A DNA stretch of 64,000 nucleotides from Cladopsammia gracilis (Eukaryota > Cnidaria > Anthozoa > Scleractinia > Dendrophylliidae). Below, in pieces: positions 10,603 to 22,024 of the stretch. Where the stretch lies: the NCBI GenBank assembly GCA_022457155.1, contig JAJGOT010000288.1:62001-126000 (forward strand). The letters are read 5' to 3'. Positions within the stretch are counted from its first letter, which is position 1. Every line of letters begins with the position of its first letter. The position numbers and the translations under genes are program-made. The notes under the pieces were generated by a model, which was given only the letters and a program-made list of their open reading frames with translations, was not told the DNA's origin and did no database searches.

Positions 10603-12135
10603 TAATGGGGAATTAACTGGCTCGAACATGCGGAACATGCTAGCCTGCACGAAGATTTCTCCTGCTTTCTTAGTTGAACTATGATAGGAAATTGGAGACG
10701 TAAGGATTCCGGCAAGGAGCGCTCGTTTTCATTCCTCGGCCCGAGCGTAGGAGGTTTATAAATGTGTCGCGCGGATCACTTTAGGGCGGTGGAATCTCAG
10801 GTTGTTTTCACCGTAAATCGTCTATTAAGCCACCCCTCTTAAATAGCCCCCGCCCCTCTTATAAGCCACCCCTGTTAAGAAGAAGACATTTATTAAGCCC
10901 TCCCTTTCTTTTAAGCCACTCCCAGCCCCCACCCACTGCATGTGAACTAAAGTACGGTACTATGATTTATTCACGTCTTGGAAGTTCAGTTTGTAACGTG
11001 ATTTTATCATTGATTGGGTGAATGCTTTGCATGTAATCATGTATTCCAAGACTGTAGGCATCGATTGTAGGCGAAAATTACGGAGCGATATTCAGAATAT
11101 TAAAAATCAGGCTAAACAGCGTTACACATTCCATCACACCAATTTGTTCTTAATTGTTGGCTGCATGACCTCCAACTTCATATGCTTCAGTTTTTTTTTT
11201 TTTTTTTTTTTTCACTTTTTGTCTCCACAATTCTTCCTTGTTACAACCATCACGCGAGAAAAAATAGTCGCCCAACAGGCGCATGTGACTACTGCCAAAA
11301 AAAGTATAAGGTGAAGAGGTGAAAAATGCGAAATGTATTGTCCTATATATATATATATATGCGGTTCTGTGGATAAGAATCGAAGCAAATGTTTAAAATA
11401 ATGATGAATCTTGGTGATTAACCTCCGAAGAGGCTCAATTATCCTCCGAAGAGTCGAGATTTAAGTCAGTTTTCCTCAAAAGAGGCTTTTATGTAAATAC
11501 CGACGTTAAAGCTGAAAGTTACTCAGGCAACCTTTCATGTGAGCGGTTAGAAACAAAATATGAAAGCTGTGGGAAGTAAATATTGTGAAATTTACAGGGC
11601 TCGAGACTTTAATGGTAGCCACGTAGACGTAGTCTAGAAAAAATTCAGTTTTGGCTAGTGGATTTTGGCCATCATTAGCAATTTTGGTAATTTGGTTAGT
11701 GAAAATGGTAATGAACCGGACGGAAACGAAACTGGAAATTATTTTCGATTATAAATTGCAAAGGCAAACGCTAAAACATTGACTCTAAACGGCTATCACA
11801 TTATTTAATGCCATAAAGCAATAATTTGAAATAACTAAAAAGCGATTAATTTTTTGTTTGGAGGACGATTTCCTTTTCTGTTACGAAAGCAATGAAGGAA
11901 AGAATGAAACTGCATTGCAAAACCGACAAAGCTCCAATATTGACGTCATACAGTGTGACGTCAAGATGAATTTTTTGGTTTCCAGGCAACACTCCCATGT
12001 TTCATGGAGGGCTGATGTGTTTATTCATCGTCTGTGAAATAATGTTCACTGCCAGTGAAACACAACCAATTTCTGATGCAAATGAGAGAGCAGCTAACAC
12101 AACAACGCTGGATTCAACATGTGGCTGGAATTTTG

Positions 12136-12462
12136 TACAGGGATGCTCCGGTTCAAACCCTTAACACCGCTTTATATGCCATTTTTGATATATACCTTTC
12201 ATATAACTTCCATAGAAAATGGTACCCCTTTCATATACCTGCAGAAGAAAAACTGCATCTCTTTACTATACCCTTGATTAATTGAAATAAAGTTATGGAA
12301 GGATATCCACGGATACCACTAGCACTACAACTAGCGTCTGTTTATATACCTAAATGGCAGTTTTCACTACCCTTTTCAATACTTTAACTCAAGAAATCCC
12401 TACCCTTTGAAATACCTTCAGCCTAAAAAAGATACCCTTTGGAGCAGAGCATCCCCGTGTAG
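12136..12462. mobile_element. Low-complexity element with short inverted ends
   Basis: The left TACAGGGATGCTC is inverted relative to the right GAGCATCCCCGTGTA. Between them are many ATACC(C/T)TTT-like units. Coding content absent. Confidence 0.45.
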
Positions 12463-12905
12463 TCCATTGTAGGGAGTAACCCCCCCCCCCCAAAGGAATT
12501 TATCCTTATGGGACTTTTTCGGGTCTAAAAATTTGGCCTAATTCACACCTCCCTGTCACTATTATAGCTGAGAACAAAGGTGAGAAAGTGGCAGGATCTG
12601 AAAAGGGAGGTGGCCAGAAGAGGAAATAAATAATATTTGAGATAGCAGGAAGAAGGAGAAATAGGAAATAAACAGGGAAGTGGGATAAAATATTGTGTAA
12701 TAGCAAAAGCACAAAGAGGCATGGTTCAGACCTTCCTGACCCCTCCAATAACACCCAGTGAAATGGGTCACACCTCTGGTGATTTTTAGCCAGAGGCCAA
12801 TAAGTGGGGAGGGGTGTGGAGTGTGCTCCTGGAAAAACATTAAAAGATAGAGTGAACATGAAACAGGTGCAAAGACAAAAAAATAGTCTGTAGTACTCTG
12901 CCTGT

Positions 12906-13216
12906 GGAGACAAGGTGGTCTAGTGGTAAGCGTATTGGACTTTCAACCTAAAAGTTGGTGGTTCAATGCCTGGTCTCTGTTGTCATGTTGTTTCCTTAGA
13001 CAAGAAACTTTGCTCCCTGCTGTCTCTCCACCCAGGTGTATAAATGGGTAATGGTGACATAATGCTGGGGGTAACCTTGCAACTTACATCCCATCCAGGG
13101 GGGAGAAGTAATACTCTCAGTCCCTTCATGCTACAGAAACTGGGCAAAGCTTCGGCAGTTGTGAGCAATTAGGCTGCCTTCATAGTGGATTAAAAACTAA
13201 ACTTTATTTATTTACA
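12906..13216 (+). mobile_element. tRNA-derived SINE
   Basis: A tRNA-like head has an A box (TGGTCTAGTGG) and a B box (GGTTCAATGCC). Its arms GAGACAA/TGGTCTC pair except at one position. A conserved core follows (ATAATGCTGGGGGTAACC, CATCCCATCCAGGGGGGAG), then a TTTATTTATTTA tail. A fragment of the same core, inverted, is at 22795-22840. Confidence 0.75.
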
Positions 13217-13508
13217 CTTCTTCTTAAAGCTTCAGCTTATGTTTAGTGCATCTCCTGCAAGTTGTCCTATCTTGTGCAATGTGTCCCTGGTATCCAAAGC
13301 AAACAAACGCAAATGACCTATAACACTACTAATAAAACAATGAAGAGAAAACATACATTGCAGTCAATAATTTAGTAATACAGTTGCCACCATTAATATG
13401 TCAGTGCAGCAATGTTTGGTGATTTTCGACTTGTTGTCGTACAGATATCCTGGTTTGTTATTGTCAGCTAGTGTCCTCCTTCCCTTCGGGCTTGCTGAAA
13501 TTTTCATG

Positions 13509-16500
13509 TCATGGCATCCGTGCAGCACCATCAATTCGAATAATTTCTCCATTAATTGTTTTATTTTCTATAATAGTTTGCACAAGCTGTGCAAAGTCTG
13601 CTGGATCAGCAATGCGCTTGGGAAATGGAATGATTTGAGCAGCACTTTGCTGCTGTGAAGGCTCTGGTCTTCCCTTGGTGAACATTGGTGTAAGAAACAT
13701 CCCTGATAAAGAAAAAAAAGGAAAAAAAATCACTTATATTTTACCCTGTGGACATTTAATGCTTATTCGATATGGGGGGGGGGGGGGATGAGCCACTGGA
13801 AGAAAAAGGCTCCAGTCATGTCCAATATACACAAACAGATACGATTAGTGAAAACACCCTCACCAATCGTCACCATTGGTAAAAGATTACCATTGTCAAA
13901 CAGGCCTTACGATTCGTACCACACATGAATATACCTCGTTCTTTCATCCGTGAGCGGAAACAAGCGCGCTACACAGGAATATATCCCGTTCTTTAATCCA
14001 TGAGCGGAAACAAGCGCGCTACACATGAATATATCTCGTTCTTTAATCCATCAGCCGAAACAAGTGTGCCACACATGAATATTCCTCGTTCTTTAATCCA
14101 TGAACGGAAACAAGCGCGCTACACATGAATATATCTTGTTCTTTAATCCATGAGCGGAAACAAGTGCGCTACACATGAATATATCTCATTCTTTAATCCA
14201 TGAGCGGAAACAAGTGCGCTACACATGAATATATCTTGTTCTTTAATCGATAAAATGCTCCGTCCATTGGTACCAATAGTACCATTGGTACCAATGGACG
14301 GACGGAATCTCCTCTGAACGATGGGATATACTCTAAGTCTCCCTAATGAGATGTGACTCACCATTGGTGTACCAATGGATAAAACGCTCCGTCCATTGGT
14401 ACCAATGGACAAACAAAATCTCCTCTGTTCTATGGAAAATACTCTTAGTCTCCCTAATGGGATGCGACTCTCCAATGGTGCACCAATGGATAAAATGCTC
14501 CGTCCATTGGTACCAATAGCACCATTGGTACCAATGGACGGACGGAATCTCCTCTGTACAATGGGAAATACTCTTAGTCTCCCTAATGAGATGCGACTCA
14601 CCAGTGGTGCACCAATGAATAAAACTCTTCTTCATCCATTGGTACCAATGGACGGACGGAATCTCCTCTGTACGATAGGAAATACTCTAAGTCTCCCTAA
14701 TGAGATGCGACTCACCAGTGGTGTAGCAATGGATAAAACGCTCCGTCCATTGGTACCAATAGTACCATTCCTACCAATGAATGCGACAAGACGAGTTTCA
14801 CCAATTGGTACTAATGGATGGACCATTCAGTCCATTGGAGTCTGTTTGTGTGTATTGGACAACCCTCGAAGGGGGAAAGAAATCTGTGGGAAGTGGGAAA
14901 ATAGAGGGAAAGCATTAAGCATTAATTTTTTTTGCAATATTAAAACCCCAAAGCCAGAAAGAATCAACCAAGAAAAGGGGCTGGAATTCCCCCCCCCCCC
15001 CCCCCCCCCCAGAGATTTCTTTTTAATATAGCAGGCCCGTAGCACGGGGAGGGGCCTGGGCCCCAGAAATTCTGGAAATTTTAATTAAAATCTCTTGTTG
15101 TTAGATATAGTCTTCTTTTTTTTGAAATCCAAACAACTATTTTTTGCAACCAATGTTCTTCTAGGAAAACCAGAAACAAACAAAACGGATCGAAATTCAC
15201 CAATCACATTAACGTCTGAAATCGTCATGTTTCTTGAGACATCCATTCGGTCTGTTTAAAGTCAACAGATGAAGAGTGAATGCTGAAATTGTGCTTGAGG
15301 TCTTGTGTTCTTGAAAGGCGTGATAATGTTTTCTCAAGAACCTACCAAAAAGAAAGCAAAGCAATCCGTGTGTAAACAAAACTCTATTTTATCGTGGGTT
15401 ACGACAAAAACAAGTACTAGTGAAACCGAAGATAGAAGCGTCCAAGCGGAAAGAGCCAAAGAGCAACCAGATAATGCAATATCCACTGCGATAAATGAAC
15501 CTGTGACTGTCGAAAGAAGTCAACCCAGTGACTGTGTTCCAGATGAAGCTGATCCAACATTTACATTGGATGGCTTTAGCAACTGGAAAAATGCAACTAA
15601 TAACAAAAGAGGATTTCAAGTCAGCAGCTCAAGGGAACAGACTTGCCCAGGATGTGATAAAAACGTTATCGAAAGATAGAAGTGATACTTCATTTGATCT
15701 GTTTTAGGCTCGAATTGTCCAGCCTAAAACCACTGAAGTTCACGACGTTGAAAACCCGAAGCTACCCAGGAAGCACAAAGCTCCAGTGTGGCAGGAGATT
15801 GGAGAGCAGAATACACATTACTTCCCCCAAACCCCAAAGATCATTACAATAATACAACTCAATGCATCTCTTCATGCTTTGACCAAGCGGATTTCAAGAT
15901 CTAGGAGAACGTCCAGGAACTCCTTTTGAAGTCGTTTGCTGGTGAAGCATGGGATGACGAGTTTACTCAAGTGGTCAACACGTATGGTGAAGATTTGGAT
16001 CCTTTCAAGTTAAAAGGGCAGCTACTACTCTTACCCACAACTGATTTGACACGTCTCATTTCGATGTTAATGATATTGTCACCTTCTTCCAATCTCTCGA
16101 TGGCTCCCGCAAATTACGTGAAATTTGCACGCTGGGAAGGTTGCTTCTGGTGATGCCATCAACAAATGCCGTCAGCGAAAGATCATTTTCTGCTTTGAAG
16201 TAAGTCAAAATTTATTTACGATCAACAACCGATGATTCCAGACTTAACCATTTGATGCTACTTCATCTGCACAAGGAGAGGACAGACTCTATCAGCCTCA
16301 TAGACGCTGCTAACCAGTTTGCGAGAGGCTAGGATAACAGAGAACAGGTCTTTGGCAAATTTACTGCCAATGATAATGCAGGAAAGTTGTCATTGGTCTC
16401 GAGGTCCGTCCAAATAGTTTAAGTGGCTATTCTAATTTTGAAGCGGCGGTGGGAGGTAAGGGGGGGGGTGGTGTCTGGTTGGGATTCCTGCACCACTCGC

Positions 16501-19500
16501 CCCCCCCCCCCCCCCCCACTAATTTATGGCTTGCTACGGGCCTGAATATAGGGAAGGAAATAAACATCAAGTCTTATTTTTTTTATGACGGTTCCATAAA
16601 GGGGAGAGGGGTTCCAAGCTTTCCAATTCCTGCAGTCTTAATTACCTCCCCCCTTCCTTGGCAGCTGGTCCTGTCACTTCTTCCATTACCACTGGTGATT
16701 TAATACTTTTTCTCCTACTTTGCACTGTTGAGACACAAATATTATTTTGCTTCTAGTTCTTTGATCCCCTTTTTTCCTTCACTCTCATCCCCCTGTCCCC
16801 TCCACTTAACACTAACCAGCTAGCTACCGATATTTTTGTCAAGTCCAGGGTCCGAAATTGTGCTTTCCTGGTCGCTAAAGCAACTAAAAATTTTGCACTG
16901 GCGACCAGAATTTCACAACTGGTGACCAAAAATTTTGGTTTAGTGGCCAGTTGGCGCCAATAGAAAAAAGTTAATTTCGGACCCTGAAGTCAGCTTTCCT
17001 CTCTTCCCATGGATTTTGTATGAGGTCAAAGTCAAGTCAAAGTTCAAATATTTATTTCAGCTTCTTGGAACTGGATATGGAAAGCAAGATACCTGGTGCA
17101 ATTGCATTCACCCTGATGCCATGCCGTGCGAGATCCCTAGCCATAGGAAGAATCATACCATTGATTGCTCCTTTAGTTGCTGAATAAGCAACTTTTCCAG
17201 CTTGTCCTTCATAAGCATGAACACTGGAGGTGTTAATAATCACCCCTCTCTCCCCTCCCTCATCAGGTTCATTTGTTGCCATTTGTTCTGCTGCAAGGCG
17301 TGCCACATTAAATGTTCCTATTAGATTGATCTGCAAAACAAACATTTTCCAGAACAATGAAAGGACCTTTCAGTGATGAATGCATATTAATGTTCTAGGG
17401 GGGCAGGTGAATAGGGGTATGCAAACCCACAAATCTGACACAATTTGATATTGTCAGTCCTTCAATCTGCCAAAAATTTATGCTGAAATCCAGATCCGCA
17501 ATTTATAAAAAACTAGACGCTTTATGAGCGTAAACTGGACTACCCGTGTGTATTTATACAAATTGAAGCCTATTCAGTTTAATATACTTACTGCTCTTGA
17601 TTAAAAAAAAAGGCCTATATCTGAATTTCCTGGTGGTTGTTATTAGTTTGAGTTATCTTGTATCTAGCTAAATTTATCTTTGTAACTGGTTTGTGTTTCC
17701 GACACTTGAAGCCATGAATCTTTTGTTTATTTTGCCTGCTCCGGACCCGGGGTCAAAACAACTTTTCGAATTGAAAGTATTGACATATTCCCGCCATTAT
17801 CATAATAAAAACTTGAATAAAACTTGTCAATTTAATCAAAGTTAACGACAGAATTGATAATTCTGGAGGAGAAAAACAAATTTAGCCCTTTGAAGCAAAT
17901 ATACTTTTTTCAGTTGTGGTAAAAAATTTTCACAATTTGCATAATGTGAAAAGTAATTTGAAACCTTTCAGTAACATAACGTGACCATTTCATAAAACAT
18001 CTCAACCTCGTTCCCAGGGTCTCTCATCTTCCCGCCCCCTAGAGCGAGAGGAGAGAGACCCTGGTCAACTCTGGTCATGTGCGTCCCAAAATCTGGGATG
18101 TAACAAGTAAAAGATTTGAGGGAGGGGCGGCAAAGTGTGAAATTTGTTCGCTCTTGCAGAGCATTGCAAATCAAAACAAGTCCGAAAAGCGTTTGGCGGC
18201 TTCTGATAAATGTGAAGCGGCGGTCATCCGCAGACTTCAAAACATATCCACATCGATTGGTTTTGAGAGTGCAAGTTGCTTTAGGATCTGTAAATTAACA
18301 GTTGGCAATTGTCACAGCACTTGAAGATTTGTCGGCAGTATTAAAAGCTTTGGACTCGCTACACAATTACAGTCCAATTTTATTACTGGACGCCGCCGCT
18401 AAGCTCGGTCTCGGCAGAAAATGCTTTTGATTTTATATGGCATTGTTCCGAACTGAGATGAATTATCGCTACATACTATTTAGCAGGTGATCTTCAAGCT
18501 TCATTCGACAGGCACATTAAATTGTCGCCGTCTGTTCTCGAACGAAAATATTTTGACATGCATTTTATAACAGGAAACAAGGTAGAGAAGATAATGATAG
18601 CTTTTATTCTTCATAGGTGAGGCATGTTGTTTTGTTCAACATTTACCAGTTCCAGTCGTTTGAATGTCTATACACGATCTTTACATTTTATTGTTTCATT
18701 ATACGCTTGTAAAATTATTGAATGATAACCGCTTTAATCCTTGCGTATAATTCATTCACTTTTGTTTGAATCCTTTGATTGAACCGTTTCCGGACATCAA
18801 CGGACTCGCGCACAGCACGAGCCACAGTGAAGAAAACGCGACAAAATTACAAACACCGTCGACCCCTCCTTAGGAATATAATTGTCCAAGAGGCACGTGA
18901 CCAGAGTTGACCAGGGTCTCTCTTCTCTCGCTCTAGGGGGCGGGAAGATGAGAGACCATGGGAACGAGGTTGAAAACATCTCGCAATCAGACACAACGAA
19001 AATATTCAAATTTTATTCCTCTATATCCGTAACACAGAAAAGAAAATTAAATGAAAAAGTGATTGCTTTAAGGTTATTTTCGCCCGAGAAACATTCACTA
19101 GCACAAGCGAAACTCATGATGACTGGTTTCTCAGAAATAGTACAGCATTCGGTGGAAAATCTTCAAATCTTCTCGAGTCTTTTTCAGCAACGCGATTGTT
19201 TGACAATGAGAAATGGATCACAAGACACGTGCAGTTTACATCTTATAATGGTGGTGAATTTTTCGCAGCTGAAGTTTTTGTTGGCTGTTCTATCCCTCTT
19301 CAACCTGGCGACATAAAAATTCATGAAAGGCAAACAATCGAAACAATTGAGAAATTCATTTGAACACGGTATTTGAATTTTATAGTTTCGGTTTCTTTCC
19401 GCTTCAAAAGTGCAAGTGCTTGTGCTGATAGTGAGGGAAATGATCAGGCTTCGTTCGTTGTATTACAACAAAATACTTTTTAAAAAACATTTCATCAACT

Positions 19501-21866
19501 GCGAAAAAGGATTGATTGAAGACATTGAACTCACCGACGGCTGAAGAGAAACCTCCCAGTGTATGTTTACGTTCTTCATGCATTGGAGAGTGAGCACATG
19601 GTAGGGGGCTATCATAATTGTGATTTTATGTAGAGGGGGGTGTCTTAATTGCAATTTTGTGTCGCTGGAGAAATTCTACGTAAACCTGCGGGGGGTAGCC
19701 CAGTAATTAATAAAAACATCCTAACTTGAATCCTTGCAAATGCTGTATAGGCTTATTTTTTTATTAGAAAAAAAGTTCTTTGTAAGTTTTTTCATTCAAT
19801 GCAAGTGAACAGTTAAACAGTGAACAGCACAGTTTGGAATGTGATCTTGGCCATGATGAAAGGCCTGTAAAGGGTTAAGATCCAAGATCCCAACTGTATA
19901 AGAAGAAAAAGCCAAAATCTGTACCTAAACAATGGGGTAAATTCATAATCCACTGCATTGGAAGGATCCACAAATCTAAAAAATATTTCTCTGAATGGGA
20001 AATCTGGTCAAAATAATTTACAAAATCTGCTAATCTGTAGACCTGTAACCTCCCTCTTATAGTAAGGCAATTGTTGCCCTAAATCATCACTAAAGAGGCC
20101 CTGCCAGGGGTGGGTCCCGTGTCACTTGTGTGATTTTAAAATGCCTCGTGTCGGTGTTTTATTAATGTTTCACGTTGCTGTCGGAAATTGAATGAACATT
20201 TGTCTTTTGTCGCGATTTCATTTTACATGCTGTCGCTACTTTTTAGGTCATGTCGCCTGTCGGAATTTACCCTGGCAGGGCCTCACTAAAGCCTCTTTAA
20301 ATTTTAATTACAAACACACCATAATAATTATATTAATTTTAGTGACTCATGAAACTCATCCAATTCATCTCAAACTCTTTCATCATATTCCTTACCTTTA
20401 CTATTTCCTCAAACAGTGGTAGAGAGTGAGCCTCCCCAGCATCTGACAAAGTTTCTGCAATTCTTATTATCCCTGCGGTATTCACAACTCCCCGCAAAGG
20501 ACCACATTTCTCCACAACTGTTCTGATGGCCTGTTTAACATCACCTTCTGATGAAACCTGTCAAAGAAATAACAAAATTTATATGTAGAGTCAATCAAGG
20601 TGAATTGATATATTTATATATTTTTTTTACTTGGTCTAAAACAGGATAAGAAAAAATGGATTAAAGAAGAGTCCGGATTTTTTAGGTCATAGTGGATCAG
20701 GTGTAAATGGGGGGGGGGGGGGGGGGGGGGCTCATGTCGTACCTCCTTTGAACGAGTTGTTTTATTGGCTCACCAAAACAATAGATGAATGACCTAAACA
20801 ATGCCCCTATCCCTATAAACAATAGCAGGTACTGTTTTAGAACGGCCAATGAAAATAGAGGTTTATGAGAGGTACGACCCTACCGAAATGAGGAGGGAGA
20901 GGGAGCGCGAAAAAGAAGAGGGGAGAAGAGAAGGAACACCTATTAGAACCAGGCTATACGTATTACGCCCACCAATTTCCTGGTAATCGAATAATTTATG
21001 TTAACTGTCAATACATTCACCAATCAGACACTGGCGTGCCCTTTTATGCATGGCTGACTTCACATGGAAAATTATTTACTGTGTTTACTGCCCAGCGTGA
21101 ATCAATCTCATTCCCAGAGTCCGCATTACCTTTGTCCAGCGGAACGGGCAACGAGGGAATCGTTACCTGTTCCGCTGGACAAGGGTAACGTGGACTGTGG
21201 AAACAAGATTGAGCGCGAATTAGCCAAATGAAATTTTGCAACCACCAAACATCCGCAGAAATAAACAAAACACGGTCTTTATTGAGGGCATCCTTTCCCT
21301 CTCTCCCCAGTTCCCCTCTCTCTCCAATGCCTGAAGTAGTAACCAAAATTTGGAAGCATTATATTTTTTTTTCAAAGGAGCCGTCAAAAAACTAACCCCT
21401 CCGATATTTTTTCTTCAAACGCCACCGAAATGTGAGGGGTCGGATTTCTGCCATTTTTTTTGGGGGGGGGGAGGGGGGGGGGATGCGGGAAAAAAAATGG
21501 TACGTCGCAAAATAGTAGTGAGGTGCGGGATTGCGGAAAATTGGTTCTATTCTTTTCAATTATTTTTAGAACGAGGCATGGAGACAATGAGCTCTATTCT
21601 TATTCAATGAGATGCAAATTAGTATCTTCCAATTGTCTGCAATCCCGCACCTTGGAGGAGTGCATAGTCACTTGGTGACTTACATCTGTTGGAACAAAAA
21701 TGCAGTTATCGCCAAGATCACTTGCCGCCTTGTCACCTTCACTCGATGGCAGGTCCGCTATAACGACTTTACATCCATTTCTAACAAGTCTCTGTGCTGT
21801 GGCCAGCCCTAAACCGCTTGCACCTCCAGAAACGAGACAAGCAAAACCCTTTCGGACAGCCGCCAT
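13509..21866 (-). CDS. HSD17B10: HSD17B10-type short-chain dehydrogenase, copy B (complete)
   Basis: Second mitochondrial-type HSD17B10 paralogue. Exons on the minus strand: 21866-21684, 20557-20396, 17330-17093 and 13702-13509. They join with GT/AG sites to 777 bases, giving 258 residues plus stop (human protein 261). Intron phases equal those of copy A, and exon 3 is the same length (238 bases). Seen: SGGASGLG cofactor motif (residues 13-20; Ser replaces the usual Thr), NTAG at 87-90 in place of NCAG/NNAG, catalytic Ser151, Tyr164, Lys168, and the family C-terminus ending [14 protein letters not shown]. The active site looks intact. The 5' end is 158 bases from ASZ1 on the other strand, so the two probably share a promoter. 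Introns of 1.1, 3.1 and 3.4 kb are full of transposon remnants. Expected role: mitochondrial 2-methyl-3-hydroxybutyryl-CoA/short-chain hydroxyacyl-CoA oxidation and possibly tRNA 5' processing. How A and B divide these roles cannot be seen. Confidence 0.92.
13921..14250 (+). repeat. 50-bp minisatellite, 6.6 copies
   Basis: Units begin ACACATGAATATAT at 13921, 13971, 14021, 14071, 14121, 14171 and 14221, exactly 50 bases apart and about 90% alike. It lies in intron 3 of HSD17B10-B and abuts the next array. Confidence 0.95.
14261..14830 (+). repeat. Dimeric higher-order repeat (long/short monomers)
   Basis: Units anchored on CGTCCATTGG start at 14261, 14390, 14501, 14633 and 14744 (spacing 129, 111, 132, 111). 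Long and short monomers alternate. The difference is an 18-base piece, AGTACCATTGGTACCAAT, a partial self-palindrome. Reading frames across the array are by-products. Confidence 0.9.
15032..16544 (+). mobile_element. Decayed hAT transposon (1513 bp) with TIRs and target duplication
   Basis: Terminal inverted repeats CAGGCCCGTAGCA (15032) and its complement (ending 16544). AATATAG flanks both ends (15025-15031, 16545-16551). Interior: a Lys/Ser-rich N-terminus from 15326 leading into [16 protein letters not shown] (TTF/ZMYM-type zinc-finger region), then fragments, then a C-terminal hAT dimerisation motif (about 16150-16330: [16 protein letters not shown], an in-frame stop, then [13 protein letters not shown]). 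It lacks most of the catalytic core and is interrupted by stops and frame changes. It lies in intron 3 of HSD17B10-B. Confidence 0.85.
16846..16986. mobile_element. 141-bp MITE with AAGTC duplication
   Basis: Inverted ends CAGGGTCCGAAATT / AATTTCGGACCCTG. The flanks AAGTC (16841-16845 and 16987-16991) match. Superfamily not assigned. Confidence 0.75.
18003..18972. mobile_element. 970-bp Mutator-like element, about 80-bp TIRs, 9-bp TSD
   Basis: The left TIR 18003-18082 and right TIR 18893-18972 are complementary with only a few mismatches. They begin CAACCTCGTTCCCA. A perfect 9-base duplication AAAACATCT flanks it (17994-18002, 18973-18981). Long TIRs and a 9-bp TSD are typical of Mutator-like elements. 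The interior lacks a transposase, but a short plus-strand reading around 18079-18324 ([22 protein letters not shown]) faintly resembles a BED-type zinc finger start. Confidence 0.8.
20096..20283. mobile_element. 188-bp hAT-type MITE, 8-bp TSD
   Basis: Inverted ends AGGCCCTGCCAGGG / CCCTGGCAGGGCCT. Perfect 8-base duplication CACTAAAG (20088-20095, 20284-20291). Intron 2 of HSD17B10-B. Confidence 0.85.
20732..20885. mobile_element. 154-bp MITE, copy 1
   Basis: Nearly identical over its full length to 33988-34141. Short inverted core TCGTACCTC / GAGGTACGA. A poly-G run directly precedes it. Intron 1 of HSD17B10-B. Confidence 0.85.
20886..21340. repeat. Interspersed repeat, copy 1 (partner 32325-33600)
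   Basis: Shares TATTACGCCCACC, TCACCAATCAGA, GCGCGAATTAGCC and CCTTTCCCTCTCTCCCCAGTTCCC, in order, with 32325-33600. Each copy is split by a different later insertion: here the foldback at 21102-21211, there the Harbinger-like element. Confidence 0.75.
21102..21211. mobile_element. Foldback element nested in the interspersed repeat
   Basis: Arms (GTCCGCATTACCTTTGTCC, AGCGGAAC) pair with GTTCCGCTGGACAAGGGTAA and flanking bases over about 50 bases. It interrupts sequence that is continuous in the partner copy near 33465. Confidence 0.7.
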
Positions 21867-22024
21867 TACTGCGCCAGCGAGTAATCAGTGACAGCGGAAA
21901 CCCGCTAAACCGCACGTGTCCGAGATGGCGAACAACACTTTGTGAAAGAATATTTATATCAATATTGTTCATTTCTTTCTGTATGATATTTCTCTGTATT
22001 TTCTGAAAGAAGGAGCTTGTCAAG
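21867..22024. promoter_or_regulatory. 158-bp bidirectional promoter between HSD17B10-B and ASZ1
   Basis: Only 158 bases separate the two divergent start codons, so both 5' UTRs and core promoters must fit here, overlap, or lie partly upstream through unseen noncoding exons. It contains an E-box CACGTG (21913-21918) and GAGATGGCG, a YY1-like core, at about 21922-21930. No TATA box is placed convincingly for either gene. A CACGTG box also precedes HSD17B10-A (2658-2663), suggesting it is an inherited element of the dehydrogenase promoter. Confidence 0.6.

Larger units (their letters stand above)
10174..13508. other. Intergenic region between the 555-residue gene and HSD17B10-B
   Basis: No convincing gene. 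Contents: foldback element (10452-10602), a TAAGCCACCCC-type degenerate repeat (10827-10935), poly-T (11191-11211), (AT)n (11345-11360), a CCTCCGAAGAGGCT repeat (about 11422-11490), a low-complexity inverted-end element (12136-12462), poly-C (12480-12490) and a SINE (12906-13216). The rest is unremarkable. Confidence 0.6.

Noticed and set aside
12906..12977. tRNA gene with A and B boxes
   Set aside because: The acceptor stem has a mismatch, the anticodon arm pairs poorly, and a SINE core and tail follow directly. It is a tRNA-derived SINE head.
13509..13702. Separate small SDR gene or pseudogene
   Set aside because: It completes HSD17B10-B exactly (phase 1 junction, family C-terminus), so it is exon 4 despite the 3.4-kb intron.
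14143..15031. Open frames of 100-218 codons on both strands
   Set aside because: They translate the 50-bp and dimeric minisatellites; the periodic protein text follows the DNA period.
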